Below are positions 27,415 to 35,574 of a stretch of 64,000 nucleotides of DNA, piece after piece. The notes below the pieces were generated by a model. The model searched no databases. It saw only the letters and a program-made list of their open reading frames with translations, and had not been told where the DNA came from. How positions within the stretch are numbered: the first letter of the stretch is position 1; each line of letters starts with the position of its first letter. Source of the stretch: G963923945 sp965199175. GTDB lineage: Bacteria; Pseudomonadota; Alphaproteobacteria; G963923945. The position numbers and the translations under genes are program-made. The stretch lies in contig OZ240684.1 in assembly GCA_965199175.1 (NCBI GenBank), positions 992,001 to 1,056,000 of the forward strand, read 5' to 3'.

Positions 27415-29964
27415 ATGATCAAAAATGATAGAATCAATGGTTTTGCGTCCTGTTTCGGGTTGGTGACTCTCTTTTTTGTTTCTGCTATCGGTTTGGCCGG
27501 ATGCGGCGGTGGCGGCGGTGGCGGTGGTGCTCCTACGGTCCAGCGGAGTTCGGAATGGCTTCGGGCGTACCGAAATTACATGAGTAATGCCTCCTTCAAT
27601 GCTGCTGCTGTCCAGACTGTGCTCAATGATACGGAATTTGTTAATAATGACCGGAATAATGATGGCGCCCCCGATAATGTAAACAGCAAAGATGTCAATG
27701 ATGATGATATAATCCGGCGGACCGGAAAAAATTTAGAACTGATCAATCTCCAATACCCGTTATCCATTGGTCTTAATGGCGGTCCTGCCGCCCCGGCAGG
27801 ACCAACCACCCAGCAAGAGAATGAGCCACAGCTGATCGCCATCATGGATGGTGGGTTTCCGGTTCGTGATCACCAGGAATTCATTGACCAGGATGGCAAC
27901 AATAAAATCAATTTCACCTTCGCGGAACCATGTACCCGAAATCCAATACCGACTTGGACAAGAGGAGCATGCAACGGCGACCATGGCCTGAAAGTGGCTG
28001 CCGTAGCAGCCGGGTTACGCGATGGCAAGGGAATGACCGGGGTCGCTCCGGGGGCTAATATTCACTATACCAGCGGATTTTTTGGTGACAGCCCCGAAAT
28101 GAATGAGCATATCAATAATTCGATCCGGGACGCTGCACAAAAAGGTGCAGTCGTACAGAATAATTCCTGGGGATACCCAACGATGTATTATTGGGCCTTG
28201 CGGGATGAGTATCTCAATCAGGGAATTTCGATCCTTGATGGTTTGTCCGATCTGCACCGTCGGGTTACGAGCGGACCATCCGGGGTAAGTTCTCCGGAAG
28301 GGTCACAAGAAGCCTGGCGGAACTATGTCGACGCTCTGACAGAATTTACCAAAACCGGAGTCGTCGTCTTCTCCAATCAAAATTCGGGTCTGTTCGCCCC
28401 GGATGTGTTTGCTGCGTTTCCCTTGCTGTTCCCGGAGTTGAGAGGAAAATGGATTGTCGCCAGCAACATAGCCCGAACCGTTGAAGACCTAAACAATCCG
28501 GACCAGTTGGGGTGGCGGTTGGCTTCCGGTCGATGTTCGGATGTGGCAGAATATTGTCTGCTAGCCGACGGCCATTTTTACACAGCCATCAATGGCGGTA
28601 CTGACTCATATGGATACATTAACGGGACTTCCTTTGCGGCCCCGCAAGTATCCGGCGGTGTTGCGATCATGGCCCAGGCCTTTCCCAATCTCAGGCCAGA
28701 GGAATGGGTGAACCGTCTGCTGGCCTCGGCCGATAACAGCTTTTTCCCGGATGCGCCGCAAGACACGTTCTACACGAATTTCGGTAATGGCGTCCGACAT
28801 GCGTATCGGGAGGATTTTGGCCATGGCGTTATGGATTTAAGGGCCGCTTTGCTGCCGATCGGTAACCTGGGTGTCGCCACCTCTGCGCGCTCAGCCGGGC
28901 CAACGGTTTCATTATCACGGCTCAGCCTGTCGCCAGGGCTGGTTCATGGCAAAGTGGTTCAACGGGCTCTCCAGGGGCATAATCTGGCATTATTTGATGA
29001 TTTGGGCACCGATTTTTACCTTCCCGCCACTGCCCTGACGCCAGAGCGGGGCAAAAAGCCGCACGAGTTTTCCCGTCGTCTGGATAAATTCGGGGCCGGG
29101 GCAAAAAACCGCGCCACCCAACCCACAGCCGCATTCGGTTTTTCCTCCAGCGGCGTCTCGCTGCCTTCCGGGATGGCATTGACCTTCGGCTGGGCTGAAG
29201 ATGTGGGGAGCAATTTTGGTGTCGGAAGTGCCATCCCTCATCTTCACAACACCCCATCTTCCCTGCTGGGTCTGGCTGAAAACTCTCAGGCTATTGGGGC
29301 CGGATGGCAGCGGATGGATGGTTATTTCGGAATCTATGCCTTCGGGAATCCATCAAGGGCCGGAGAAAGCAGTATTTCTGGTCTGGGAATGTCGAGAGCC
29401 TTTCACTCTGACAATGGGGCGGTCTTTAATCTGGGTGTTTCCGGTATCACAGAATCTGAATCCTTCCTGGGGCTGAGATTGGCCAATGGCGGCGGCTTTG
29501 GAAGCACTTCAGGGGCAATCAATCTGGGCTTTTCCATGCCTGTAGGAGAAACTGAGTTTTTTGTATCCTCTGAGTTCGGAGGCGGACGCAGCAACGGGGC
29601 TGGCCTAATCCATTCCATTGATCCGGTGATGTTTGGCTCCTTTGCGGTGGGTTCTAAAATCAGACAAATCTGGAACAACCAGGACGCCCTGACGGTTGCC
29701 TTCAGCCAGCCCATGCGTATCGAAAGTGGGACAGCCAATATACGGTTACCAGTTGGCCGGACCAAAAGCGGAAACGTGGTTTACTCCGATCTGCCGGTTG
29801 ACCTGAAGCCGGAAGCCAGACAGCTGGATTTAGGGTTTGATTATGCGCTCTCTCCATCCGGATCCACCGATATGCGTCTGGGTGGTGTGTTGTCTTTCAA
29901 TGAAGGACATGAAGCCGGACAGACAGGCGGAACCGTGATGGGGAAAGTCACCTATCGTTTCTAA
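27415..29964 (+). CDS. Subtilisin-type (S8) autotransporter lipoprotein, intact copy 2
   Basis: About 849 residues from ATG 27415. The lipoprotein signal has its lipobox at LAGC (Cys30), followed by a poly-Gly run. The S8 protease domain has Asp145 (MDGGF), His190 (GDHGLKV) and Ser406 (GTSFAAP). From about residue 480 comes a C-terminal barrel-like region ending in YRF. This is the domain order of subtilisin-like type V autotransporters; the combination with a lipobox suggests anchoring of the N-terminus. The protein is probably surface exposed or secreted. A possible hairpin AAAAAC/GTTTTT just after the stop may terminate transcription. The substrate is unknown. Confidence 0.88.
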   Translation: MIKNDRINGFASCFGLVTLFFVSAIGLAGCGGGGGGGGAPTVQRSSEWLRAYRNYMSNASFNAAAVQTVLNDTEFVNNDRNNDGAPDNVNSKDVNDDDIIRRTGKNLELINLQYPLSIGLNGGPAAPAGPTTQQENEPQLIAIMDGGFPVRDHQEFIDQDGNNKINFTFAEPCTRNPIPTWTRGACNGDHGLKVAAVAAGLRDGKGMTGVAPGANIHYTSGFFGDSPEMNEHINNSIRDAAQKGAVVQNNSWGYPTMYYWALRDEYLNQGISILDGLSDLHRRVTSGPSGVSSPEGSQEAWRNYVDALTEFTKTGVVVFSNQNSGLFAPDVFAAFPLLFPELRGKWIVASNIARTVEDLNNPDQLGWRLASGRCSDVAEYCLLADGHFYTAINGGTDSYGYINGTSFAAPQVSGGVAIMAQAFPNLRPEEWVNRLLASADNSFFPDAPQDTFYTNFGNGVRHAYREDFGHGVMDLRAALLPIGNLGVATSARSAGPTVSLSRLSLSPGLVHGKVVQRALQGHNLALFDDLGTDFYLPATALTPERGKKPHEFSRRLDKFGAGAKNRATQPTAAFGFSSSGVSLPSGMALTFGWAEDVGSNFGVGSAIPHLHNTPSSLLGLAENSQAIGAGWQRMDGYFGIYAFGNPSRAGESSISGLGMSRAFHSDNGAVFNLGVSGITESESFLGLRLANGGGFGSTSGAINLGFSMPVGETEFFVSSEFGGGRSNGAGLIHSIDPVMFGSFAVGSKIRQIWNNQDALTVAFSQPMRIESGTANIRLPVGRTKSGNVVYSDLPVDLKPEARQLDLGFDYALSPSGSTDMRLGGVLSFNEGHEAGQTGGTVMGKVTYRF

Positions 29965-30244
29965 AAACTTGCTCGTTTTTAAGACCCTGATCATTTTTAA
30001 GTTCCCCCATGACAGTCAGGACAAAAAGGAGATTGAAAGCCAGCCAATACGGTGCTGGTAGTATCAATACAGTGCCGACAGTATCAATACGATACCGACA
30101 GTATCCAGTCAGTGCGTGAGAGAATTTAAAAAAATCAAAACCGATTGATACAGCACCACAGCAACTGACCGTTTCTATAATACCGACCATTTCTATCCAA
30201 GCGGCCCGGAAATGGTGCGCTCTATGCGCCGGGGAAAATCGCGA

Positions 30245-30321
30245 TGGTAGCGGAGGAGGGACTCGAACCCCCGACACGCGGATTATGATTCCGCTGCTCT
30301 AACCGGCTGAGCTACTCCGCC
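30245..30321 (-). tRNA. tRNA-Met, elongator type (anticodon CAT)
   Basis: 77 nt on minus: GGCGGAG acceptor, AGCTCAGCCGGTTAGAGC D-arm, anticodon loop TCATAAT, T-arm GGGGTTCGAGTCCC and encoded CCA at 30245-30247. A tRNA-Ile with lysidine-modified CAT is the alternative, but the overall sequence resembles elongator Met. Confidence 0.9.
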
Positions 30322-30553
30322 TGATGTTTTCGATCAATCAGTCAGAAATATATTCAAAAGAAGGTTTCATAATTTTCTTTAATTTTCACGCTTTAATTCT
30401 TGCGCTTCAAAAATATCATATTTTTAACCAGAAATTCAAAAAAGCCGCACAACCAATGATCAAACCAAACCCCCGATTTTCCCAAAGGCTGCCATATACG
30501 GGCTTACCCGGAGACTGTCAATGACTGACCCAATGACTTGACCAGACGCTCTT

Positions 30554-31657
30554 TCATGCCGGCAGAGCAGGCGGGAAAGGAACCGCCGATGCCCTTAAAG
30601 GCCGGGTCCGGTTGATATGACCCATCTTTCGTCCGGGACGAATCCTGTCCTTACCATAAATATGGAGATGATCATTCGGCATGATCATCTGATTGCGGCG
30701 GGAAAAATCATCACCGATCAGGTTTTTCATATCCACATCAAAACGGCGCACCGGATCACGCAAGCTCGCCCCGGTAACCGCAAGAATAAATTGGGTAAAT
30801 TGGCTGGTTTCACAAGCATCCATGGTCCAGTGACCAGAATTATGCGGTCGCGGAGCGATTTCATTGACCAATAATCGACCATCATGATTCACAAACATCT
30901 CAACAGCCAGTAATCCAACCAATTCAAGGGCTTTGGCAATATCCTGAGCCATCGTAGCGGCATGCTCAGCCAAATCAGGCGCAATACCCGCCGGTACCCG
31001 TGAAATATCAAGAATATGATCCACATGGCTGTTCTCAGATGGATCAAAACAACATATCTGACCATCAAGCCCACGGGCAACAATAACCGATATTTCCTTT
31101 TGGTAATTGACAAAAGCCTCCAAAACCGCACCGCCATCGCGGGAAACCCGCTGCCAGGCCGGACCCAATGCCTCGGCCTGATCAATCCGGACCTGACCCT
31201 TGCCATCATAGCCATAGCAGGCTGATTTAAGAATCGCCGGAACGCCCACCTTGTCTAAAGCAGCCGACAACCCATCTGCTGTTTCAACAGGGCAATAGGG
31301 TGCCGTTTCAATGCCCGGTATGCGGTTCAAAAATGCCTTTTCACCGATACGATTCTGAGAGATTTCCAATGCCAGTCGCCCGGGGCGCACAGGACGACGT
31401 TGTGCCAGAAAATCAATGCTCTCCAGGGGGATATTTTCAAATTCATAGGTGATGATATCAACATGATCAGCAAAATCAGCCAATCTGGACTGATCATGAT
31501 AGGGTGCCACCGTGACAGCATCGGCAACATATCCGGCTGGTGAATCATCATCCGGACAAAAGACATGACCACGCCAACCGAGCTTTTGAGCCGCCTGAAT
31601 GGTCATACGGCCCAGTTGACCACCGCCAAGGACACCAATTATTCCGTCTTGTTTCAT
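30554..31657 (-). CDS. purK: 5-(carboxyamino)imidazole ribonucleotide synthase (PurK)
   Basis: ATP-grasp enzyme that carboxylates aminoimidazole ribonucleotide in purine synthesis. The 367 residues start IGVLGGGQLGRM, typical of PurK, with ATP-grasp motifs ILKSACYGYDGKGQ and VNEIAPRPHNSGHWT. It follows purE by 26 bp and would be co-transcribed. The C-terminus (GHINRTRPLRASAVPFPPALPA) is proline-rich. Confidence 0.95.
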   Translation of the reverse strand: MKQDGIIGVLGGGQLGRMTIQAAQKLGWRGHVFCPDDDSPAGYVADAVTVAPYHDQSRLADFADHVDIITYEFENIPLESIDFLAQRRPVRPGRLALEISQNRIGEKAFLNRIPGIETAPYCPVETADGLSAALDKVGVPAILKSACYGYDGKGQVRIDQAEALGPAWQRVSRDGGAVLEAFVNYQKEISVIVARGLDGQICCFDPSENSHVDHILDISRVPAGIAPDLAEHAATMAQDIAKALELVGLLAVEMFVNHDGRLLVNEIAPRPHNSGHWTMDACETSQFTQFILAVTGASLRDPVRRFDVDMKNLIGDDFSRRNQMIMPNDHLHIYGKDRIRPGRKMGHINRTRPLRASAVPFPPALPA

Positions 31658-31683
31658 AATATCTTATTTCATCAGATTTTTGT

Positions 31684-32274
31684 TTACTTCATCTGGTTTT
31701 TATTTCTGGTCGTCCTGGCTTTGCCCCGTTTGCCCCCCTTAGAATGCGCCGTAACAGGCTGCCCTTTTGATTGTTGAGAAGAATCCTGCGGACGCTGGGC
31801 AACCCGTTTTGTTTGTTGGCTGCGCCAGGAATCCAGACGCTTTGCCAAAGCCTGGTCGTGCAAAGCCATAATCGCAGCAGCCAACAACCCGGCATTGGTA
31901 GCCCCGGCATCTCCCACCGCCAATGCCCCCACCGGTATGCCAGCAGGCATCTGAGCAATCGAGAGCAAGCTATCCAAACCTTTCAAAGCCCGGCTTTCCA
32001 CCGGGACCCCCAAAACCGGTATGGATGTCAATGCAGCAGTCATGCCCGGTAAATGAGCCGCCCCACCAGCCCCGGCGATAATCACCACAATCCCCCGCTG
32101 CCTGGCACTCTCGGCATAGGCAACCATGCGCTGTGGTGTGCGATGCGCAGAGACAATTTTTTTTTCAAAGGGAACTTTGAGATACTCTAAAATCTCAGCG
32201 GCATGACGCATGGTCTTCCAGTCCGACTGACTGCCCATAATAAGACCAACTGTCGGTTTAGAATGCCCGGTCAT
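31684..32274 (-). CDS. purE: N5-carboxyaminoimidazole ribonucleotide mutase (PurE) with basic tail
   Basis: Class I PurE, which turns N5-CAIR into CAIR. The core shows GLIMGSQSDWKTM, FEKKIVSAHRTP and IAGAGGAAHLPGMTAA. I start at ATG 32274 (MTGHSKPTVG) because the 32-codon upstream extension has no family match. After the normal end of PurE comes a basic, glutamine-rich tail of some 40 residues (ending GKRGKARTTRNKNQMK) that is unusual for this compact enzyme and looks disordered. Confidence 0.94.
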   Translation of the reverse strand: MTGHSKPTVGLIMGSQSDWKTMRHAAEILEYLKVPFEKKIVSAHRTPQRMVAYAESARQRGIVVIIAGAGGAAHLPGMTAALTSIPVLGVPVESRALKGLDSLLSIAQMPAGIPVGALAVGDAGATNAGLLAAAIMALHDQALAKRLDSWRSQQTKRVAQRPQDSSQQSKGQPVTAHSKGGKRGKARTTRNKNQMK

Positions 32275-32592
32275 GGTTTTGGATTTGAATATGGAAAAAA
32301 AGACATGGTCAGAAGTTTGCTCAGTCAATGATTTTTCGGGCCAAATGATCTGGCTGAAAGGGGTATACAAAAATCAATTTCTCCCCTTAAGGGAAAACAG
32401 CACTATGATCAAGAATTCTCAAATGAATTAAGATAAAAATCCACCCCATCAATACGCCTTCTTAAGAACCCTCTTAAGAACCCGGAAACCACTCATATCA
32501 CATTTTTGTCACTGCTTTTCCCTTCTTGCTGGCTTTGTGCCACCCAAAATAGTAAGATGAAGCGAGTGATTTTTACGATCTGAGGAGGAACA

Positions 32593-32772
32593 ATGGCAAT
32601 CATACAACATCTCAAAGTACTCCACGAAAAACATGCAGAACTTGATGCCGCTCTTGAGGAACAATATACCCGGCCGGTTCCCAATGAAGAATTGGTCAAA
32701 GACCTGAAAATCAAAAAACTCCGGATAAAAGACGAAATCAGCCGATTTCAAACGGATGAGGCAACCCAATAG
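32593..32772 (+). CDS. DUF465 family protein (YdcH-like)
   Basis: A 59-residue protein, MAIIQHLKVLHEKHAELDAAL followed by a charged C-terminal half ending KLRIKDEISRF. This is the short helical hairpin pattern of DUF465/YdcH proteins. A strong GAGGAGGAACA ribosome-binding site precedes the ATG. Function unknown. A clear terminator follows. Confidence 0.85.
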   Translation: MAIIQHLKVLHEKHAELDAALEEQYTRPVPNEELVKDLKIKKLRIKDEISRFQTDEATQ

Positions 32773-32839
32773 CACCAACTGATCCCCCGACCAGAGAGTC
32801 TTTGCCGGTCAGACCAGTACATAAAAAAGCAGAAAGAGC

Positions 32840-32876
32840 AAAAAAGCATTCCCATAACCAAAAGGGGTGCTTTTTT
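32840..32876 (+). terminator. Rho-independent terminator after the DUF465 gene
   Basis: AAAAAAGCATTCCC (32840-32853) pairs with GGGGTGCTTTTTT (32864-32876) apart from a small internal mismatch, and the T run follows. Because both arms are A/T-flanked it could work in both directions, serving the convergent trcR gene as well. Confidence 0.75.
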
Positions 32877-32988
32877 GTTCGAGAGGCTGTTTTTTTCCCA
32901 CCTCCTGGAGATCAATTCGTCTGTTCACTATAGCCCAGAGTAAGCCCGGAAAAACCGCCCCAAATAAATAACCAGCCATTGATCCGGC

Positions 32989-33639
32989 TTATTCGGGATT
33001 TTCTTGTCCTCCGGGTTCTGGTTTATATGAAGAGAAATCTTGTACTGCGGTATCTTGGACCTGGACATCCTGAATCTCCCCGGGAGTCTTTTCAGCCAGG
33101 CGTTTGGCCTTATGTTCGGCCTTTTCGCGGGCTTTTCTGATCATTTGATCCAGTTCATCGCGGCTACACATCCCCAATTCAACCGGATGACGCGGATTGA
33201 TATTTGCAGAATTCCAATGGGAACGGGTACGCACAGCATCAATCGTCTGTTTGGTCGTCCCGATCAGTTTAGATATCTGAGCATCACTCATAGCAGGCTG
33301 GTTTTTGACCAACCAGGCAATCGCATCAGGCTTATCAGCCCGCTTGGCAATCGGGGTGTAGCGCGCGCCTTTGGATTTAACCAAAGGAGCAGGAAGATCT
33401 GTTTCCAAAATTGTCAGGCTGGCCAATGGATCTTTCTCACAACGGGCAATCTCGTCATGGGTTAACTGCCCATTGGTAACCGGATCCAAGCCAATAATAC
33501 CACCATCGCTTTCCTCATCAGCAATTTTTTGCACCTCCAGCTGATGAAGCCCGACAAATGCGGCAATCTGCTCAAAGGTCAAAGTCGTATGATCAATCAG
33601 CCAGGCCGCAGTGGCTTTCGGCATCAAAGGTCTTGTCAT
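32989..33639 (-). CDS. trcR: DUF1013 protein, cell-cycle transcriptional regulator TrcR family
   Basis: Begins MTRPLMPKATAAWLIDHTTLTFEQIA, characteristic of the alphaproteobacterial DUF1013/TrcR family, which has helix-turn-helix-like segments (ISKLIGTTKQTIDAVRTRSHW). The C-terminal tail is charged and variable. I use ATG 33639 rather than 33660 because GAGG lies just upstream of it. In Caulobacter the family member influences cell-cycle gene expression (established knowledge); the role here is inferred. Confidence 0.88.
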   Translation of the reverse strand: MTRPLMPKATAAWLIDHTTLTFEQIAAFVGLHQLEVQKIADEESDGGIIGLDPVTNGQLTHDEIARCEKDPLASLTILETDLPAPLVKSKGARYTPIAKRADKPDAIAWLVKNQPAMSDAQISKLIGTTKQTIDAVRTRSHWNSANINPRHPVELGMCSRDELDQMIRKAREKAEHKAKRLAEKTPGEIQDVQVQDTAVQDFSSYKPEPGGQENPE

Positions 33640-33706
33640 GGAATCCTCAAACAGCTGCAAAATAAAGTATCTTAACGCCAGCAGATGGATGTCGTCATTA
33701 GTTGCG

Positions 33707-34714
33707 TCATCCCTCAGCCATCGTCAAGACTATTTTGCCAATATGCTCACCGCGTTCGAGTACACAATGAGCAGATGAAACAGCACTCAGGGGAAAATGG
33801 GCATGCACAACCGGACGAACAGACCGATCAACCAAAAGTGGCCAAATGGTTTTTTCTAAACCCTGAGCAATTTTGAATTTATAGGCAGTCTCACGGATAC
33901 GCAACGTCGATCCGGTAAGAGTAAGACGCTTCAACATCACCGGTAAAAAATCAATCTCCGCCTGAGACCCTTTCTGATAAGCGATATTGACCAGTCTCCC
34001 TTCCTGAGCAAGGCAACGGATATTACGGGCAATATAATCACCGCCAACGATATCAAGGATAACATCAGCACCATGATTATCGGTTTCTTCCTTCACCACA
34101 GAAACAAAATCCTCGTGATGATAATTGACCGCCCGCCGGGCACCCAATGCCCGGCACGCCTGACATTTATCATCACTCCCGGCCGTGGCAAAGACAACCG
34201 CACCCTGGCTGTTGGCAATCTGAATAGCCGCCGTTCCGATACCACTTGTTCCGCCATGAATCAGGATAATTTCCCGCTTTTTGAGCCGTGCACGATCCCG
34301 AAGATTGGACCAGACAGTAAAAAAAGCCTCCGGTAATGAAGCGGCTTCGATACCCCCAAGAGTATCGGGAACCGGCAAGCATTGCTCAGCCGGAGCCACA
34401 CAATATTCAGCATATCCACCACCAGAAACCAAAGCACAAACCCGATCTCCGGGCTTCCATCTGGTAACCCTATCCCCACAAGCACAGATGACACCGGCAA
34501 CTTCCAGACCAAGGATATCAGTGACCCCACGAGGTGGCGGATACAGACCCTGTCTCTGCATAATATCAGGGCGATTGACTCCAGCTGCTGCCACGTCAAT
34601 CAAAACCTCTCCGGGACCAGGAACCGGCACCGGATGCTGAGCAATCACCAGTGCTTCCGGACCACCCGGCTGGGGAGCGGTAACGGCCCGCATTGTGGCT
34701 GGAATAGTGTTCAC
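33707..34714 (-). CDS. NAD(P)H quinone oxidoreductase, zinc-independent MDR family (PIG3-like)
   Basis: 335 residues: a GroES-like N-terminal half (VLIDVAAAGVNRPDIMQRQGLYPPPRGVTDILGLEVAGV) and a Rossmann half with ILIHGGTSGIGTAAIQIA. The catalytic zinc ligands of alcohol dehydrogenases are absent, which fits the quinone-reductase subgroup. It stands on minus between trcR and rpmE and may be in an operon with trcR. Confidence 0.88.
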   Translation of the reverse strand: MNTIPATMRAVTAPQPGGPEALVIAQHPVPVPGPGEVLIDVAAAGVNRPDIMQRQGLYPPPRGVTDILGLEVAGVICACGDRVTRWKPGDRVCALVSGGGYAEYCVAPAEQCLPVPDTLGGIEAASLPEAFFTVWSNLRDRARLKKREIILIHGGTSGIGTAAIQIANSQGAVVFATAGSDDKCQACRALGARRAVNYHHEDFVSVVKEETDNHGADVILDIVGGDYIARNIRCLAQEGRLVNIAYQKGSQAEIDFLPVMLKRLTLTGSTLRIRETAYKFKIAQGLEKTIWPLLVDRSVRPVVHAHFPLSAVSSAHCVLERGEHIGKIVLTMAEG

Positions 34715-34888
34715 AACTCAATCACCCTGAGACCGGGAAACACTGCTTCTATGAGGATGCGCCGCATCATCTTACCGGGTCTCCATCCCAGGGCTGAGGA
34801 CCAAACGAATAATGATCGATCTGAAAATACAAGATAAGAAAGTACAAGATAACCAGCACAATGAACCGGCAATACCTGACCGGCTTGT

Positions 34889-35179
34889 CTAATTTTTGTC
34901 ATCCCCGGTGCTGGTCGCAGATGCATTGTCTTCGGATTGGCCACCAACAGTGGGAACAGCCATGCCAATATCCTTAAAGCGGCGGTTGAATCGAGCCACC
35001 TGGCCACCGGTGTCAACCAAACGCCGCCCGCCGCCAGTCCAGGCAGGATGAGTTTTGGCATCAATCTCCAGCTTCAGGGTATCCCCGGCCTGCCCCCATG
35101 TCGAACGAGTCTGAAAGGTCGTGCCATCGGTCATGGCCACAGTGATATCATGATAATCCGGGTGAATATCTTTTTTCAT
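34889..35179 (-). CDS. rpmE: 50S ribosomal protein L31, cysteine-free type
   Basis: 96 residues starting MKKDIHPDYHDITVAMTDGT, with THPAWTGGGRRLVDTGGQVARFNRRF. The zinc-binding CxxC motifs of C+ L31 are absent, as in many alphaproteobacteria. The tail after VGGQSEDN is acidic and disordered. Upstream lies a triple 9-bp repeat. Confidence 0.95.
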   Translation of the reverse strand: MKKDIHPDYHDITVAMTDGTTFQTRSTWGQAGDTLKLEIDAKTHPAWTGGGRRLVDTGGQVARFNRRFKDIGMAVPTVGGQSEDNASATSTGDDKN

Positions 35180-35574
35180 GGTAAGGGTCCAATTAAGATC
35201 ATCGAATCATACGAATCATACGAATCATACAATGTAAATGTTTAGATACGAGCTAAATGTTTAGATACCAGAAAAATACCTGGCTGATGAGAGAGCAGAG
35301 TGAAAAGAAAAAGATCAACCCACACAATCAGTCAACAACACTTAAAAACAATATTCAAACAATTTTGAACGGCGAGTATATAAGGGGATCACAAAAAAAT
35401 CGCAAGTCTGATCCGCGCAGAAAATCTATCTCACCAAAAATCAATCCTGATGTTACACAACCAACCAGGCAATACACCCCGGGGGACCGGTATGACAAGA
35501 CCAGCTAGTTCGACTCTATGCTGGTGCGACTCTGTCAAGTATTGGCATCATTCGATTAAAAAGGCGCCTATTTG
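35180..35574. other. Intergenic region with short tandem repeats between rpmE and the ABC exporter
   Basis: About 395 bp between divergent genes, no gene supported. It has CGAATCATA three times in a row (35203-35229), just upstream of rpmE, and TAAATGTTTAGATAC twice (35235-35249 and 35254-35268). Promoters of both genes must be here. Confidence 0.6.

Larger units (their letters stand above)
24304..30011 (+). repeat. Tandem duplication of a 2.7-2.8 kb autotransporter unit
   Basis: Unit 1 (about 24304-27109) and unit 2 (about 27292-30011) share leader, signal sequence, protease, barrel and 3' flank. About 180 bp separate them. The 1.3 kb from 25811 to 27109 reads identical to 28713-30011 (constant offset 2902), while the protease part has many substitutions. 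The first mismatches flanking the identical block are an AGC/AAC codon and a G/A at 27110/30012. Confidence 0.93.
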
